64,000 nucleotides of DNA, taken from the NCBI RefSeq assembly GCF_003129965.1, contig NZ_NRCJ01000009.1, forward strand, positions 1-64,000. The letters are read 5' to 3'. This document shows positions 51,898 to 60,612 of the stretch, piece after piece. The stretch comes from Aggregatibacter kilianii. Lineage in GTDB: Bacteria; Pseudomonadota; Gammaproteobacteria; Enterobacterales; Pasteurellaceae. The notes below the pieces were generated by a model. It had not been told where the DNA came from. It worked only from the letters and a program-made list of their open reading frames with translations, and did no database searches. Position 1 is the first letter of the stretch, and each line of letters begins with the position of its first letter. The translations under genes and the position numbers were made by a program.

Positions 51898-52323
51898 TTA
51901 TTTCACGATGTCGCCTTTTAAGGCTACGCCACCGATAAGATGACCGGCGTGGCATTCGTATTGGCTGGTGCTTTTATAAACATTTTTCTTGTAATAACTC
52001 ACGATGTTACCCACTTTGCGGGCGCCGGAGACTTGTGCTTTGTCCTGTAATTGTTTTACGGCGGACAAGAAAGCCCGTTGGCAGGCTTTTTCATCGGATT
52101 TGTTAGCCGCGTTGGTTTTTTTGTTGGTAACCGCATTAGCGACGACCACTTTCCCCGGCGCCGGTTTGCCGAAGTAAAGTTTTACGCTCGGATTGATTAC
52201 GCCTTGTGCTTCAGGGGAATTCAATGCGCTTTGAATGCTATAATGGTGGGTAGTATCACGCGGGGCACAAGCGGCAATCAGCACGGTGGCGGCGACAAGA
52301 CCTAATTTCATCATCAGTTTCAT
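51898..52323 (-). CDS. Small conserved lipoprotein, function unknown
   Basis: A 141-residue product with lipobox LIAAC (cysteine at 19) and a polar N-terminal half. The conserved-looking C-terminal part (KACQRAFLSAVKQLQDKA, SYYKKNVYKSTSQYECHAG, GGVALKGDIVK) contains two cysteines that may form a disulphide. Similar proteins in databases sometimes carry the misleading name excinuclease ATPase subunit; there is no ATPase motif here. Start 52323 has GGAGATGTT upstream. Confidence 0.75.
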   Translation of the reverse strand: MKLMMKLGLVAATVLIAACAPRDTTHHYSIQSALNSPEAQGVINPSVKLYFGKPAPGKVVVANAVTNKKTNAANKSDEKACQRAFLSAVKQLQDKAQVSGARKVGNIVSYYKKNVYKSTSQYECHAGHLIGGVALKGDIVK

Positions 52324-52500
52324 GAACATCTCCTTAATAGTGAACAAATAAAAAGCGTCCTAAGTATAGCATTTTTATTCCATTAACAAAGAATATATAG
52401 CGTTTTCTTGCGGTGCGCCAATTGCTTTCGGCGGGGAGCCTAGGTAAAATTGGGCAAATTTTGATTTTTTGTTTTTATTCGTTAATAACCCGAGGATGCT

Positions 52501-52920
52501 ATGAAAAAATTCCAGCTTTCCGTCTGTTTGGCGGCATTCGGCTTAACAGCCTGCTCTTCCGGCGTTGCCGATCTTCGCCCCGTCAATGCCTCCGATTACA
52601 ACATGAAACACCTTTGCCTGAAAGGCAATACCTACAATGCGCCGGATGACTTTGTGGGTGCGTTGAAAAAAAGTTTGAAGAATAAAGGTATTTCTGCCGA
52701 ATTCGTAAAAGAAAAAGGCAATTGTGATCGTATTTTATTTTTCACTGTCAAAGGAAATAGCCGTATTATCGCCCGAGCGAAATTGGATCTACGGGATGTT
52801 GCAAGTAAGCAATCTTTAGGTTTTCTGACGTATAAACGTCGTGGCGATGAGAAAGATCGCGTTGATCAAGTGGGCTTACAAGGTCAAACAGACTTAATGA
52901 TTAATCAATTATTTCAGTAA
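52501..52920 (+). CDS. Small lipoprotein directly upstream of the polyene cluster
   Basis: A 139-residue lipoprotein, lipobox LTACSS (cysteine at 18). The rest is a compact domain with a Cys in MKHLCLKGN and another in KGNCDRILFFTV, which may pair. Residues after that look like small lipoproteins of the Sbal_3080 type, but this is a weak impression. It ends 6 bases before the first polyene gene and may be transcribed with it, although its function need not be linked. Confidence 0.7.
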   Translation: MKKFQLSVCLAAFGLTACSSGVADLRPVNASDYNMKHLCLKGNTYNAPDDFVGALKKSLKNKGISAEFVKEKGNCDRILFFTVKGNSRIIARAKLDLRDVASKQSLGFLTYKRRGDEKDRVDQVGLQGQTDLMINQLFQ

Positions 52921-52926
52921 TCCGTA

Positions 52927-53670
52927 ATGACACAGACTATTTGTCAGTTTTCTTTCAACATAGCCGATTGGAAGATCGTGTGTAATAAGCAGTTAAGTGC
53001 CGACGATTGGAAATCGGGTTATGCCCATTGGCAGCAAAATCAGGCTAATTTCGCCGATTTTGCGCCTAAACTTGCCTTTTTGCCACCGCTTAAACGCCGT
53101 CGTTTAAGCGATTCCGCCCGCTTGTTTTTTGAAGCCGCTTGGGATTTAGTTGAAGAACAATCCAATTTGCCGGTAGTGTATGCCTCCGGAAACAGTGAAA
53201 TTAATCGTAACTTTGCATTGTGGTATTCGTTATTGACGGAAGGCGATGTGTCGCCGACGTCTTTCAGTTTATCGGTACATAATGCACTTATCGGGCAATG
53301 GTCTGAATTGCGTCAGGTTAAAGCGGAAACCACATCATTAACGGCAAATAAAGATAATCTGGAAGTGGCGTTACTGGAGGCCTATTTGTTACTCAAAGAA
53401 GGGGCGCAAAAAGTGTTGGTAGTGATAGCCGAATCGCCGTTGGAACAACGTTACAATGTGTATCCGGTCGTACGTCAGCCTTTTAGCTATGCGTTGGCAT
53501 TGGTTGTTGAAGCCGGCGAGCAATATCAGTTGAGCTTAACGAATCCGGTGCCTGAAAATGTCGATATTTTGGATACCGCCTTGGAATGGGTGAAAAATCA
53601 GCACCTTAATTGTTCGCAATGGCAAACGCCGAATAACACCGGGGGAACTTGGTTATGGCAGAAAAGCTAG
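52927..53670 (+). CDS. Beta-ketoacyl synthase-like chain-length factor
   Basis: A 247-residue protein corresponding to the N-terminal half of a ketosynthase, as in the chain-length-factor family found in aryl polyene clusters. The segment SPTSFSLSVHNALIGQWSEL matches the ketosynthase core, but the site where an active-site cysteine would stand reads AETTSLTAN, so the protein should not condense by itself. It may set chain length or serve as partner of a ketosynthase encoded further right. It overlaps the next gene by 16 bases. Confidence 0.8.
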   Translation: MTQTICQFSFNIADWKIVCNKQLSADDWKSGYAHWQQNQANFADFAPKLAFLPPLKRRRLSDSARLFFEAAWDLVEEQSNLPVVYASGNSEINRNFALWYSLLTEGDVSPTSFSLSVHNALIGQWSELRQVKAETTSLTANKDNLEVALLEAYLLLKEGAQKVLVVIAESPLEQRYNVYPVVRQPFSYALALVVEAGEQYQLSLTNPVPENVDILDTALEWVKNQHLNCSQWQTPNNTGGTWLWQKS

Positions 53671-54437
53671 ATTGGTTCCGCCGCTTTTTTTTCACGGCTA
53701 TCGGTTTTCTTTTCTGGGGTGTAGCGGGCACATTGCTTCAGCTCGTGTTGTATCCTTACGCACGCAAACAGAGTACCCTGCAAACCCAACTGAAAATCCG
53801 CCGTTTTGTGGGCGGTATTTGGTATTATTTCGTTCGTTATTTATCCTACGCCGGCGTATTGGAAGTTAACTATAAAGGCTTTGAGAAACTCGGACGCGCC
53901 GGGCAGTTGATTTTGCCGAATCACCCGTCCTTATTGGATGTCGTGCTTATCTTAGGCAAAGTGCCTACATTAAACTGTATCGTAAAAAAAGAATTATTGA
54001 ATAACCCCACCATGCGTAACCAAATTTTAGCCTGCGGTTTTCTGCCTAATACGGAGTCCGTCGAATTACTGGAACAAAGCCATGAGGTGTTACAGAACGA
54101 GGCATTACTGTTGTTTGCCGAAGGCACCCGCACAGGTTGGGACGGTGAGGTCAAACTCAATCGCGGTGCCGTATCCATCGGTTTACGCAGTGCCAAAGTG
54201 ATTACCCCGGTGGTGATTCGCATGAATCCGCTGAATTTTAAAAAAGGTCAGCCGTGGTATAAAATCCCGCATAAACGCATTCAATACGAATTGATTGTGG
54301 GCGACGATATTGATCCGCAGGATTGGCTGAAAGAACAATCGATTCCCATGGCATCGCGCCGTCTAACCAAATATCTGGAAAATTATTTCAACACACAGAC
54401 AAAGGACAACGAAAATGGAACTGGAACAACAACTTAA
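53655..54437 (+). CDS. 1-acyl-glycerol-3-phosphate acyltransferase-like protein
   Basis: A 260-residue acyltransferase of the PlsC type with one N-terminal membrane segment (FFFTAIGFLFWGVAGTLLQL). The catalytic NHPSLLD motif (NHx4D) is near residue 93, and the substrate-binding FAEGTRTG motif follows. In APE clusters an acyltransferase of this kind is thought to link the polyene to a lipid. ATG 53655 is preceded by GGGGGA, and the TTG at 53649 is less likely. Overlaps both neighbours. Confidence 0.85.
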   Translation: MAEKLDWFRRFFFTAIGFLFWGVAGTLLQLVLYPYARKQSTLQTQLKIRRFVGGIWYYFVRYLSYAGVLEVNYKGFEKLGRAGQLILPNHPSLLDVVLILGKVPTLNCIVKKELLNNPTMRNQILACGFLPNTESVELLEQSHEVLQNEALLLFAEGTRTGWDGEVKLNRGAVSIGLRSAKVITPVVIRMNPLNFKKGQPWYKIPHKRIQYELIVGDDIDPQDWLKEQSIPMASRRLTKYLENYFNTQTKDNENGTGTTT

Positions 54438-54678
54438 ACAACTTATTATTGATAGCCTCGCGTTAGAAGACATTGCTATCGAAGACATTGATAACGACAC
54501 TGCCCTGTTCGGCGATGACGGCTTGGGATTGGACTCCGTGGATGCCCTTGAGTTGGGTTTGGCGGTGCAAAAAACATTCGGCTTGCAACTGGACAGCGAA
54601 CAAACCCAACTGCGCGATCATTTTGAAAGCGTCGCGACATTAGCCAAATTTATCCGCAGCCAAAAAGGTGAGGTATAA
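54415..54678 (+). CDS. Acyl carrier protein 1 of the polyene cluster
   Basis: An 87-residue carrier protein with the phosphopantetheine attachment motif GLDSVDALEL (Ser41). It is acidic and helical. The gene starts inside the end of the acyltransferase gene. Two carrier genes side by side are typical of aryl polyene clusters. Confidence 0.92.
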   Translation: MELEQQLKQLIIDSLALEDIAIEDIDNDTALFGDDGLGLDSVDALELGLAVQKTFGLQLDSEQTQLRDHFESVATLAKFIRSQKGEV

Positions 54679-54680
54679 CC

Positions 54681-54932
54681 ATGACCGAACAGGAAATCCG
54701 CGCCTTGCTCAGTGAAGCGTTGGAATCTTTATTTGAAATTGAACCGGAACGTATCAAACCGGAAACCAATCTCTATGAAGATTTGGAAATTGATAGCATT
54801 GATGCCATTGATTTAATCGACCACATTAAACGGAAAACCGGACACAAATTACAAGCGGAGGATTTCCGCAATGTGCGCACCGTGGACGATGTGGTTAAAG
54901 CCGTTCTGAAACTGAGCCAAAACGCACAATAA
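54681..54932 (+). CDS. Acyl carrier protein 2 of the polyene cluster
   Basis: An 83-residue carrier protein with the serine in LEIDSIDAIDL (Ser39). It follows the first carrier by two bases, and its stop overlaps the start of the ligase gene. The two carriers differ clearly in sequence, which suggests different partners. Confidence 0.92.
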   Translation: MTEQEIRALLSEALESLFEIEPERIKPETNLYEDLEIDSIDAIDLIDHIKRKTGHKLQAEDFRNVRTVDDVVKAVLKLSQNAQ

Positions 54933-56599
54933 TGTTCTTCAAATATACCGATAACAGCCTCATTGCCAATCATCCGGAATGGCGCTATGCCGATTTTGAG
55001 CGGAAAGCCCGCCAAATTGCCGCCGAATTGCAACAGCGCCGAATTCGCGCTATTGCGGTTTGGTTGGAAGACGGCGCTAAACTGGCTTGTACCCTTTTAG
55101 CCGCGTGGAACGCCAATGTGCGGGTGTTATTCCCGCCGAATTTTACCCACGAAAGCGTGCAATGGGTGAATGAAAACGCCGATCTGTGGCTTACCGACAG
55201 CGACATCGACCAACCGACGGCGGAACATTTTGATCGCTTCGGTCAATCCCTCCATATTGAAAAACTCCCGCAAAATCGACCGCTCTTTGATTACGCCAAC
55301 CAGACGGAAATTCGGCTGAAAACCTCCGGTAGCACCGGCGAAGCGAAAACGATCATCAAAACTGCCGAACAAATGTGGCTTGGCGCAGAAGCGCTCGCGA
55401 AAGCATTGCCGTTTAAGGCGGGCAATGATATCACTGCGTTAAGCACCGTCAGCATCCAGCATATTTATGGCTTAACCGTGCACATTATGATGTCTTTGGT
55501 AAACGGCTGGCAAATCGGACGCAAACAACAGTTTTATCCGGAATGTATCATCAGTGAAGCGCAAAAAAACACCCATACGGTGGTGGTCAGCAGCCCCGCC
55601 ATGTTAACGCGAATCGACTGGGCGAACACCAACATGCCGAAAAGCATTACGGGCGTGATTTCTTCCGGAGGTGCCTTGGCGGAAGATATTTCCGAACAAA
55701 TGCGTCAAGTGTTGCAACAACCGGTGGTGGAAATTTACGGCAGCACGGAAACCGGCCCTATCGCTATTCGTGATGACATCCATTTATGGCAAACCTTGCC
55801 GAACAGCCAATTAGGCAGTGATCAAAACGGTGCATTATGGATTGAAGGCTGTTGGCTTTCCGCCCGCGAGCAAACCGCCGACGTGGTGGAGTTTCTGGAA
55901 GGCGGATTCCGTTTGCTCGGACGTAGCGATCGCATTGTGAAAATCGGCGATAAACGCACGTCTCTTGCGGGCATTGAGGGCAAATTGCTACAACATGATT
56001 GGGTGGACGATTGCTATATTGCCCAACACCCGGAAGTCGCCCGTTTGGCGGCGTGGGTCGGTTTAAATGCACAAGGCATTGATATTTTTCGTGAAAAAGG
56101 ACGTCGTTATCTTATCGAACAATTCAAAACGTATTTAGCGGAAACGCAGGATAAAACAGCAATCCCGCGTTTCTGGCGTCTCACCGATAAACTGCCGCGC
56201 AACAGCCAGTCGAAAATAAACAAGCTGGAATTTAACCGCACTTGTGTGGAGCCGCAACGGGAACCGATTTGGTTTAGTGCAGAAAAAAGCGAACGGCAAT
56301 ATCAGGCGACAGGCAAAGTGCCGTTGGATTTAGTGTATTTAAAAGACCATTTCGCCGATTTTCCGTTGGTGCCGGGCGTGATTGAATTGCAATGGATTAG
56401 TGAGAAAGCAAATGAATTTCTCGGGCGCAAGGTCTCATTCCGGCGGGTTGATAAGCTGAAATTCCAAAAATTCCTTCGTCCGAATGATACTTTCGTCTTG
56501 CAACTGCTCGCCAATGAAGCGCAGGATAAAATCACGTTTCAGTTAAAAGTAAACGATGAAATCTGTTGTAGCGGCGTCGCGATGTTGGCTTTGGCGTAG
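54932..56599 (+). CDS. Aryl-AMP ligase fused to an ApeI-like dehydratase
   Basis: A 555-residue two-domain protein. Residues 1-440 are an ANL-type adenylating enzyme with P-loop TSGSTGEAKT (131-140), YGSTETG (269-275) and LLGRSDRIVKIGDKR near the hinge, ending RNSQSKINK. The C-terminal 100 residues are a hot-dog dehydratase of ApeI type, with the catalytic histidine in KDHFADFPLVPGV (His473). In aryl polyene clusters the ligase activates the aromatic starter and the dehydratase removes water after each ketoreduction; these are often separate genes. Which acid is activated is unknown. Confidence 0.85.
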   Translation: MFFKYTDNSLIANHPEWRYADFERKARQIAAELQQRRIRAIAVWLEDGAKLACTLLAAWNANVRVLFPPNFTHESVQWVNENADLWLTDSDIDQPTAEHFDRFGQSLHIEKLPQNRPLFDYANQTEIRLKTSGSTGEAKTIIKTAEQMWLGAEALAKALPFKAGNDITALSTVSIQHIYGLTVHIMMSLVNGWQIGRKQQFYPECIISEAQKNTHTVVVSSPAMLTRIDWANTNMPKSITGVISSGGALAEDISEQMRQVLQQPVVEIYGSTETGPIAIRDDIHLWQTLPNSQLGSDQNGALWIEGCWLSAREQTADVVEFLEGGFRLLGRSDRIVKIGDKRTSLAGIEGKLLQHDWVDDCYIAQHPEVARLAAWVGLNAQGIDIFREKGRRYLIEQFKTYLAETQDKTAIPRFWRLTDKLPRNSQSKINKLEFNRTCVEPQREPIWFSAEKSERQYQATGKVPLDLVYLKDHFADFPLVPGVIELQWISEKANEFLGRKVSFRRVDKLKFQKFLRPNDTFVLQLLANEAQDKITFQLKVNDEICCSGVAMLALA

Positions 56600-56636
56600 C
56601 AGTAATGTCCGTCCATGGTTTCAACATGGAACAAAG

Positions 56637-57185
56637 ATGATGAAATTTCTGATCAATGTGTTACTTAGCCTCACCGGCATAACCTATCCCATCATTTGGT
56701 TGTTTGCCGAAGATCAAACGCCGTTGTTTTACCTGCCTTGGATTATGGCGCTATTATGGGCGGCGAAAGGGAGCTTTCAACAACAGGGGCAACGTTATTT
56801 TGCTTGGGCAATGGCGTTGATTTTAGCTGTCGTCGGTATCACCCGTTCCGTGGAAACCATGTTTTGGTATCCCATTATTATCAACGGCTTAATGCTGTCT
56901 TTATTCGGCGGTAGCCTGTGGCGCGGGCAAACTGTGGTGGAGCGTCTCGCCCGCCTGCAAACGCCCGATTTAAGTGAACAAGGCGTACGTTATACGCGCA
57001 AAGTCACCCAACTGTGGTGCGGCGTATTTATCATTAATATTGTCATCACCGCTTCGGCAATCTGGCTGAAATACTACGATTTTTGGGCGTTATACACCGG
57101 CGTGCTTTCCTATTGTTTCATCGGTGTTGTGATGGCGGGCGAATGGCTGGTTCGACAAAAAGTGAAAAAACAACAATCACTATGA
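56637..57185 (+). CDS. Membrane protein of the polyene cluster (COG4648-like)
   Basis: A 182-residue inner membrane protein with four or five hydrophobic helices (LINVLLSLTGITYPIIWLFA, YLPWIMALLWAA, WAMALILAVVGI, FIINIVITASAIWL). Proteins of this kind recur in aryl polyene clusters and have no known activity. ATG 56637 and 56640 are both possible starts; the ribosome binding site is weak. An open frame back to 56556 overlaps the ligase gene and is rejected. Its stop overlaps the next start. Confidence 0.75.
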   Translation: MMKFLINVLLSLTGITYPIIWLFAEDQTPLFYLPWIMALLWAAKGSFQQQGQRYFAWAMALILAVVGITRSVETMFWYPIIINGLMLSLFGGSLWRGQTVVERLARLQTPDLSEQGVRYTRKVTQLWCGVFIINIVITASAIWLKYYDFWALYTGVLSYCFIGVVMAGEWLVRQKVKKQQSL

Positions 57186-58528
57186 ATACCCCTAATTTAT
57201 TGAATAACCGCAATTTCTTAACCAATCAAAGGGAAGCGACAACGCTGATTTCCCGCAACCCGGATTGGCAATGGGCGGATTTTTACGAACGTGCGTGGCA
57301 AATTGCCGATCAGCTGGCGCAGGATAAGGTGAAATCCGTGGCGTTCTGGTTTGATGATGCCGCCCTGTTTGCTTGCACCATGTTGGCATGTTTTCATGCC
57401 GGCGTGCGGATTTTGTTGCCGCCCAATTTACTGGCGGAAAATCAGCAATGGATTAAAGAACATGCCGATTTTCTGTTTGACGACGCGCTGTTTGCCAATT
57501 ATGGCATAACGCCAAAATACGTGGAAAAACGACCGCACTTTTCTCTGAATAATCAAACGGAAATTTGGCTAAAAACCTCCGGCAGCAGCGGGCAGCCAAA
57601 GATTCTGGTGAAAACCGCCGCGCAAATGTGGCTGGAGTCGGAGGCGATTCGTCAATCCTTACCTTTCCCTGCGGGCAACGGGATTCATTTGGTGTCCAGC
57701 GTATCGGCACAACATCACTACGGCTTGTCCTATCGCATTATGTTGCCGCTCACCATGGGTTGGAGCATTGCCCGCAAGCAGTTGCCTTATCCGGAATACC
57801 TCATTGAAGAAAGCCTGCCTGCGAAGGCGGTGCTTTGGATTAGTAGCCCCGCATTGCTGACTCGACTCAATTTAGCCGATGAAAAATTAAAACGCTGTTC
57901 CTTCGCGGGGATCATTTCTTCCGGCGGGGTATTGCCCGCTCATACGGGCAATGCCATACGGGAGCAGTTAGGCGCGACGGTGATCGAATGTTACGGCAGC
58001 ACGGAAACAGGCGCCATCGCCTTTCGCGCCGATGACGGGTTATGGCAGCCGACGCCGCTCACGCGGGTGGGATTAAACGACGAAGGCGCGTTATGGGTGC
58101 AGTCCGAATGGCTCAATCAGCGCGAGCAAACCGCCGATGCCGCCGAACTGATCGATGGCAAATTCAATTTACTCGGACGTTTGGATCGCATTGTAAAATT
58201 CGGTGACAAACGCATTTCCCTGGTAAAAATCGAACAGGATTTATTGCGTCATTCATGGGTGGCGGATTGTTACGTGGCTCAGCATCCGCAACATTTGCGC
58301 CCGGCGGCTTGGGTGGCTTTAAACGCAGCGGGCATCGCGGCATATCGTCAACTCGGACGTCATGAATTGGTCAATCAATTACGCAGTTTCCTCATGCAAA
58401 CACAGGAACGCTCAGGTTTGCCGCGTTTTTGGCGGTTTACCACGGAATTACCGCGCAACAGCCAGTCAAAAATCGGTAAAAATGATTTCAATCAGGTGTT
58501 TTTAACGGAAAAAGAGGAACATTTTTAA
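57182..58528 (+). CDS. Second aryl/acyl-AMP ligase of the polyene cluster
   Basis: A 448-residue adenylating enzyme without the dehydratase domain. P-loop TSGSSGQPK is at residues 132-140, YGSTETG follows near 283, and the hinge region reads LLGRLDRIVKFGDKR. It is similar to the ligase domain of the upstream fusion over its whole length, including the ending RNSQSKIGK, so it is probably a duplicate that diverged. Start 57182 overlaps the preceding stop (ATGA). It may activate a second substrate or load the other carrier protein. Confidence 0.88.
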   Translation: MNTPNLLNNRNFLTNQREATTLISRNPDWQWADFYERAWQIADQLAQDKVKSVAFWFDDAALFACTMLACFHAGVRILLPPNLLAENQQWIKEHADFLFDDALFANYGITPKYVEKRPHFSLNNQTEIWLKTSGSSGQPKILVKTAAQMWLESEAIRQSLPFPAGNGIHLVSSVSAQHHYGLSYRIMLPLTMGWSIARKQLPYPEYLIEESLPAKAVLWISSPALLTRLNLADEKLKRCSFAGIISSGGVLPAHTGNAIREQLGATVIECYGSTETGAIAFRADDGLWQPTPLTRVGLNDEGALWVQSEWLNQREQTADAAELIDGKFNLLGRLDRIVKFGDKRISLVKIEQDLLRHSWVADCYVAQHPQHLRPAAWVALNAAGIAAYRQLGRHELVNQLRSFLMQTQERSGLPRFWRFTTELPRNSQSKIGKNDFNQVFLTEKEEHF

Positions 58529-59250
58529 TGCAAAAAGTCATTGTGATTATTCCTCATTATAATCATTCCGACACGGTGGGCGAGGTGGTGCGGCAGTTGC
58601 GCGCCTTCGATTTGCCCGTACTGGTGGTAGATGACGGCTCCGCCGAAAATCACTTGCGCGTATTACAGGCGTTACAGCAACAGCCTGAGGTTGTCGTTCA
58701 TTATTGCTCCACTAACGGCGGCAAAGGGGCGGCAATGAAAACCGGCTTTCGTCTTGCGGCGGATATGGGTTTTAGCCATGCCGTGCAAGTGGATGCGGAC
58801 GGGCAACATCATTTGCCGGATGTGCTGAAAATGATCGCAGAAATGCACAAAAATCCCACCGCACTTATTTGCGGTCGTCCCATTTATAGCGACGACGCGC
58901 CCAAAGCGCGTTTGTACGGACGTAAAATTACCGATTTCTGGAACGCTATTCACACGCTTTCTCTCGATATTAAAGACGGCATGTGCGGTTTTCGTTTGTA
59001 TCCGCTGGCATCCGTTTTGTCCCTTATGCAACAGGAATCCCTCGGCAATCGCATGGATTTCGATATTGATATTTTAATCAAAGCCCATTGGCATCAAATC
59101 CCGCTGGTGTGGGTGGACACGCCGGTGCGTTATGAACCGGACGGCATTTCCCATTTTCGCGGGGTTGCCGATAATTGGCAAATCAGCAAACTGCATACGC
59201 GCTTATTTTTTGGTATGCTGTCGCGTATTTTGACGGGGCGGAAAATATGA
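58528..59250 (+). CDS. Family 2 glycosyltransferase of the polyene cluster
   Basis: A 240-residue GT2 enzyme with an N-terminal nucleotide-binding fold (VIIPHYNHSDTVGEVV, VVDDGSAENH), the metal site VQVDADGQHH and DGMCGFRLYP. There is no membrane segment, so it is cytoplasmic or peripheral. The donor sugar and acceptor are unknown. Its start overlaps the ligase stop (TAATG). Confidence 0.9.
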   Translation: MQKVIVIIPHYNHSDTVGEVVRQLRAFDLPVLVVDDGSAENHLRVLQALQQQPEVVVHYCSTNGGKGAAMKTGFRLAADMGFSHAVQVDADGQHHLPDVLKMIAEMHKNPTALICGRPIYSDDAPKARLYGRKITDFWNAIHTLSLDIKDGMCGFRLYPLASVLSLMQQESLGNRMDFDIDILIKAHWHQIPLVWVDTPVRYEPDGISHFRGVADNWQISKLHTRLFFGMLSRILTGRKI

Positions 59251-60173
59251 CTTCACAACATTGGGCACAGCAACATGAGCGGGGCAGTAAGTTTTTCTTA
59301 AACTTAACCCGTTTGATCGTGCAATATTGCCCCCTTTGGGTGATTCGCATCGTGACGTTTATCGTGGTGAGTTATTTTTTCCTCACCTCTAAAAAAGCCC
59401 GCCGCCACATTCGTCGTTATCATCAGCGGTTACAGCAAACTTTTCCGCATCTGACCTTGCCGCGTTATGCCTTGTTTCGTCATTTCCTGGCGTTCGGTGA
59501 AGCCATTACCGATCGCTTTGCCGTGTGGCAGAAAAAAATCCGCTATCCCGATTTGATTTTGGACGACAGCGATAATGTGTATCGCGACATCCGTGCCAAA
59601 GGACGCGGACAGATTCTGATTTGCTCCCATTTCGCCAATATTGAAATTTGTCGCGCCCTGGTGGACAGCGGACATCATGGCAATTTCCGGCTGAACATTT
59701 TGGTGCATAATCGCCATGCGCAGGCGTTTAATGAAACCCTCGAAAAAGCGGGAGCAACCTCCTTGCCGTTAATTCAGGTGGAAGATTTAGATGCACAGAA
59801 AATGCTGGAATTGAACGAACGTATTGAACGGGGCGAATGGCTCGCCATTGCCGCCGATCGTATTCCGGTGCGCGGCGACAAAACCCTGCAAGCGAATTTT
59901 TTAGGCTCGCCGGCAACCTTTCCGCAAGGCCCGTGGCTGTTGGCAAGCCTGCTGAAAACGCCGATTAACACGGTATTTTGTATCAAAAAACGGGGCGAAT
60001 ATCATCTAAAATTACGTCATTTCTGCGCGCCCATTGAAGGCAGAGGCAAACAGCGCAACGAGAATATCGCCCGCGCCATGCAACAATACGCCGATATTCT
60101 TGCCAAAGAATGCGAAGAAAATCCGCTATATTGGTTCAATTTTTACGATTTCTGGGAGGATTATTCAGAATGA
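59247..60173 (+). CDS. Lipid A-type acyltransferase of the polyene cluster
   Basis: A 308-residue acyltransferase similar to LpxL/HtrB-type enzymes, with one membrane helix near residues 35-55 (WVIRIVTFIVVSYFFLT), the motif ICSHFANIEICRA around the catalytic histidine and the substrate motif AADRIPVRG. It overlaps the glycosyltransferase gene by four bases (ATGA). In other clusters such an enzyme is proposed to build the lipid anchor. The longer frame to 59175 is inside the upstream gene. Confidence 0.85.
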   Translation: MTSQHWAQQHERGSKFFLNLTRLIVQYCPLWVIRIVTFIVVSYFFLTSKKARRHIRRYHQRLQQTFPHLTLPRYALFRHFLAFGEAITDRFAVWQKKIRYPDLILDDSDNVYRDIRAKGRGQILICSHFANIEICRALVDSGHHGNFRLNILVHNRHAQAFNETLEKAGATSLPLIQVEDLDAQKMLELNERIERGEWLAIAADRIPVRGDKTLQANFLGSPATFPQGPWLLASLLKTPINTVFCIKKRGEYHLKLRHFCAPIEGRGKQRNENIARAMQQYADILAKECEENPLYWFNFYDFWEDYSE

Positions 60174-60610
60174 AAAAACACGTTTATTGTCATCATGCCT
60201 CCGAATATGAAATTCAATTTTTTGACGTGGATTCCATGAACATCATGTGGCACGGCCATTATGTGAAATACTTGGAAATGGCGCGCTGTGCCTTTTTGGA
60301 AGAAATTCACTACACCTACGACGTGATGAAAGAAAAAGGTTACGGCTGGCCGGTGGTGCAGCTGAATTTGAAATATGTGAAACCCACCGTTTTTCGTCAG
60401 AAAATTCGGGTGGAACTGGCGTTGGTGGAATACGAAAGCTGCATTCGCATTGATTACCTGATTCGCGATGCGGCGACCCATCAGAAACTTACCAGCGGCA
60501 GCACCACCCAAGTGGCGGTGGAAATCAAAAGCGGCGAAATGCAACTGCAAACCCCACCTTGCTGGCGAAGTGCGGTGGAAAATCACCGCACTTTTCAGGC
60601 GGAGAAATAA
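60170..60610 (+). CDS. Hot-dog thioesterase (4HBT family) of the polyene cluster
   Basis: A 146-residue hot-dog protein with the thioesterase motif EIQFFDVDSMNIMWHGHYVK broken here into its parts FFDVDSMNIMWH and GHYVKYLEMAR, including the conserved Asp of the 4-hydroxybenzoyl-CoA type. It should release or edit acyl chains. Its last codons contain a pair of opposed uptake sequences (60568-60593), read as SAVENHRTF. Overlaps the upstream gene by four bases. Confidence 0.88.
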   Translation: MKKHVYCHHASEYEIQFFDVDSMNIMWHGHYVKYLEMARCAFLEEIHYTYDVMKEKGYGWPVVQLNLKYVKPTVFRQKIRVELALVEYESCIRIDYLIRDAATHQKLTSGSTTQVAVEIKSGEMQLQTPPCWRSAVENHRTFQAEK

Positions 60611-60612
60611 TC

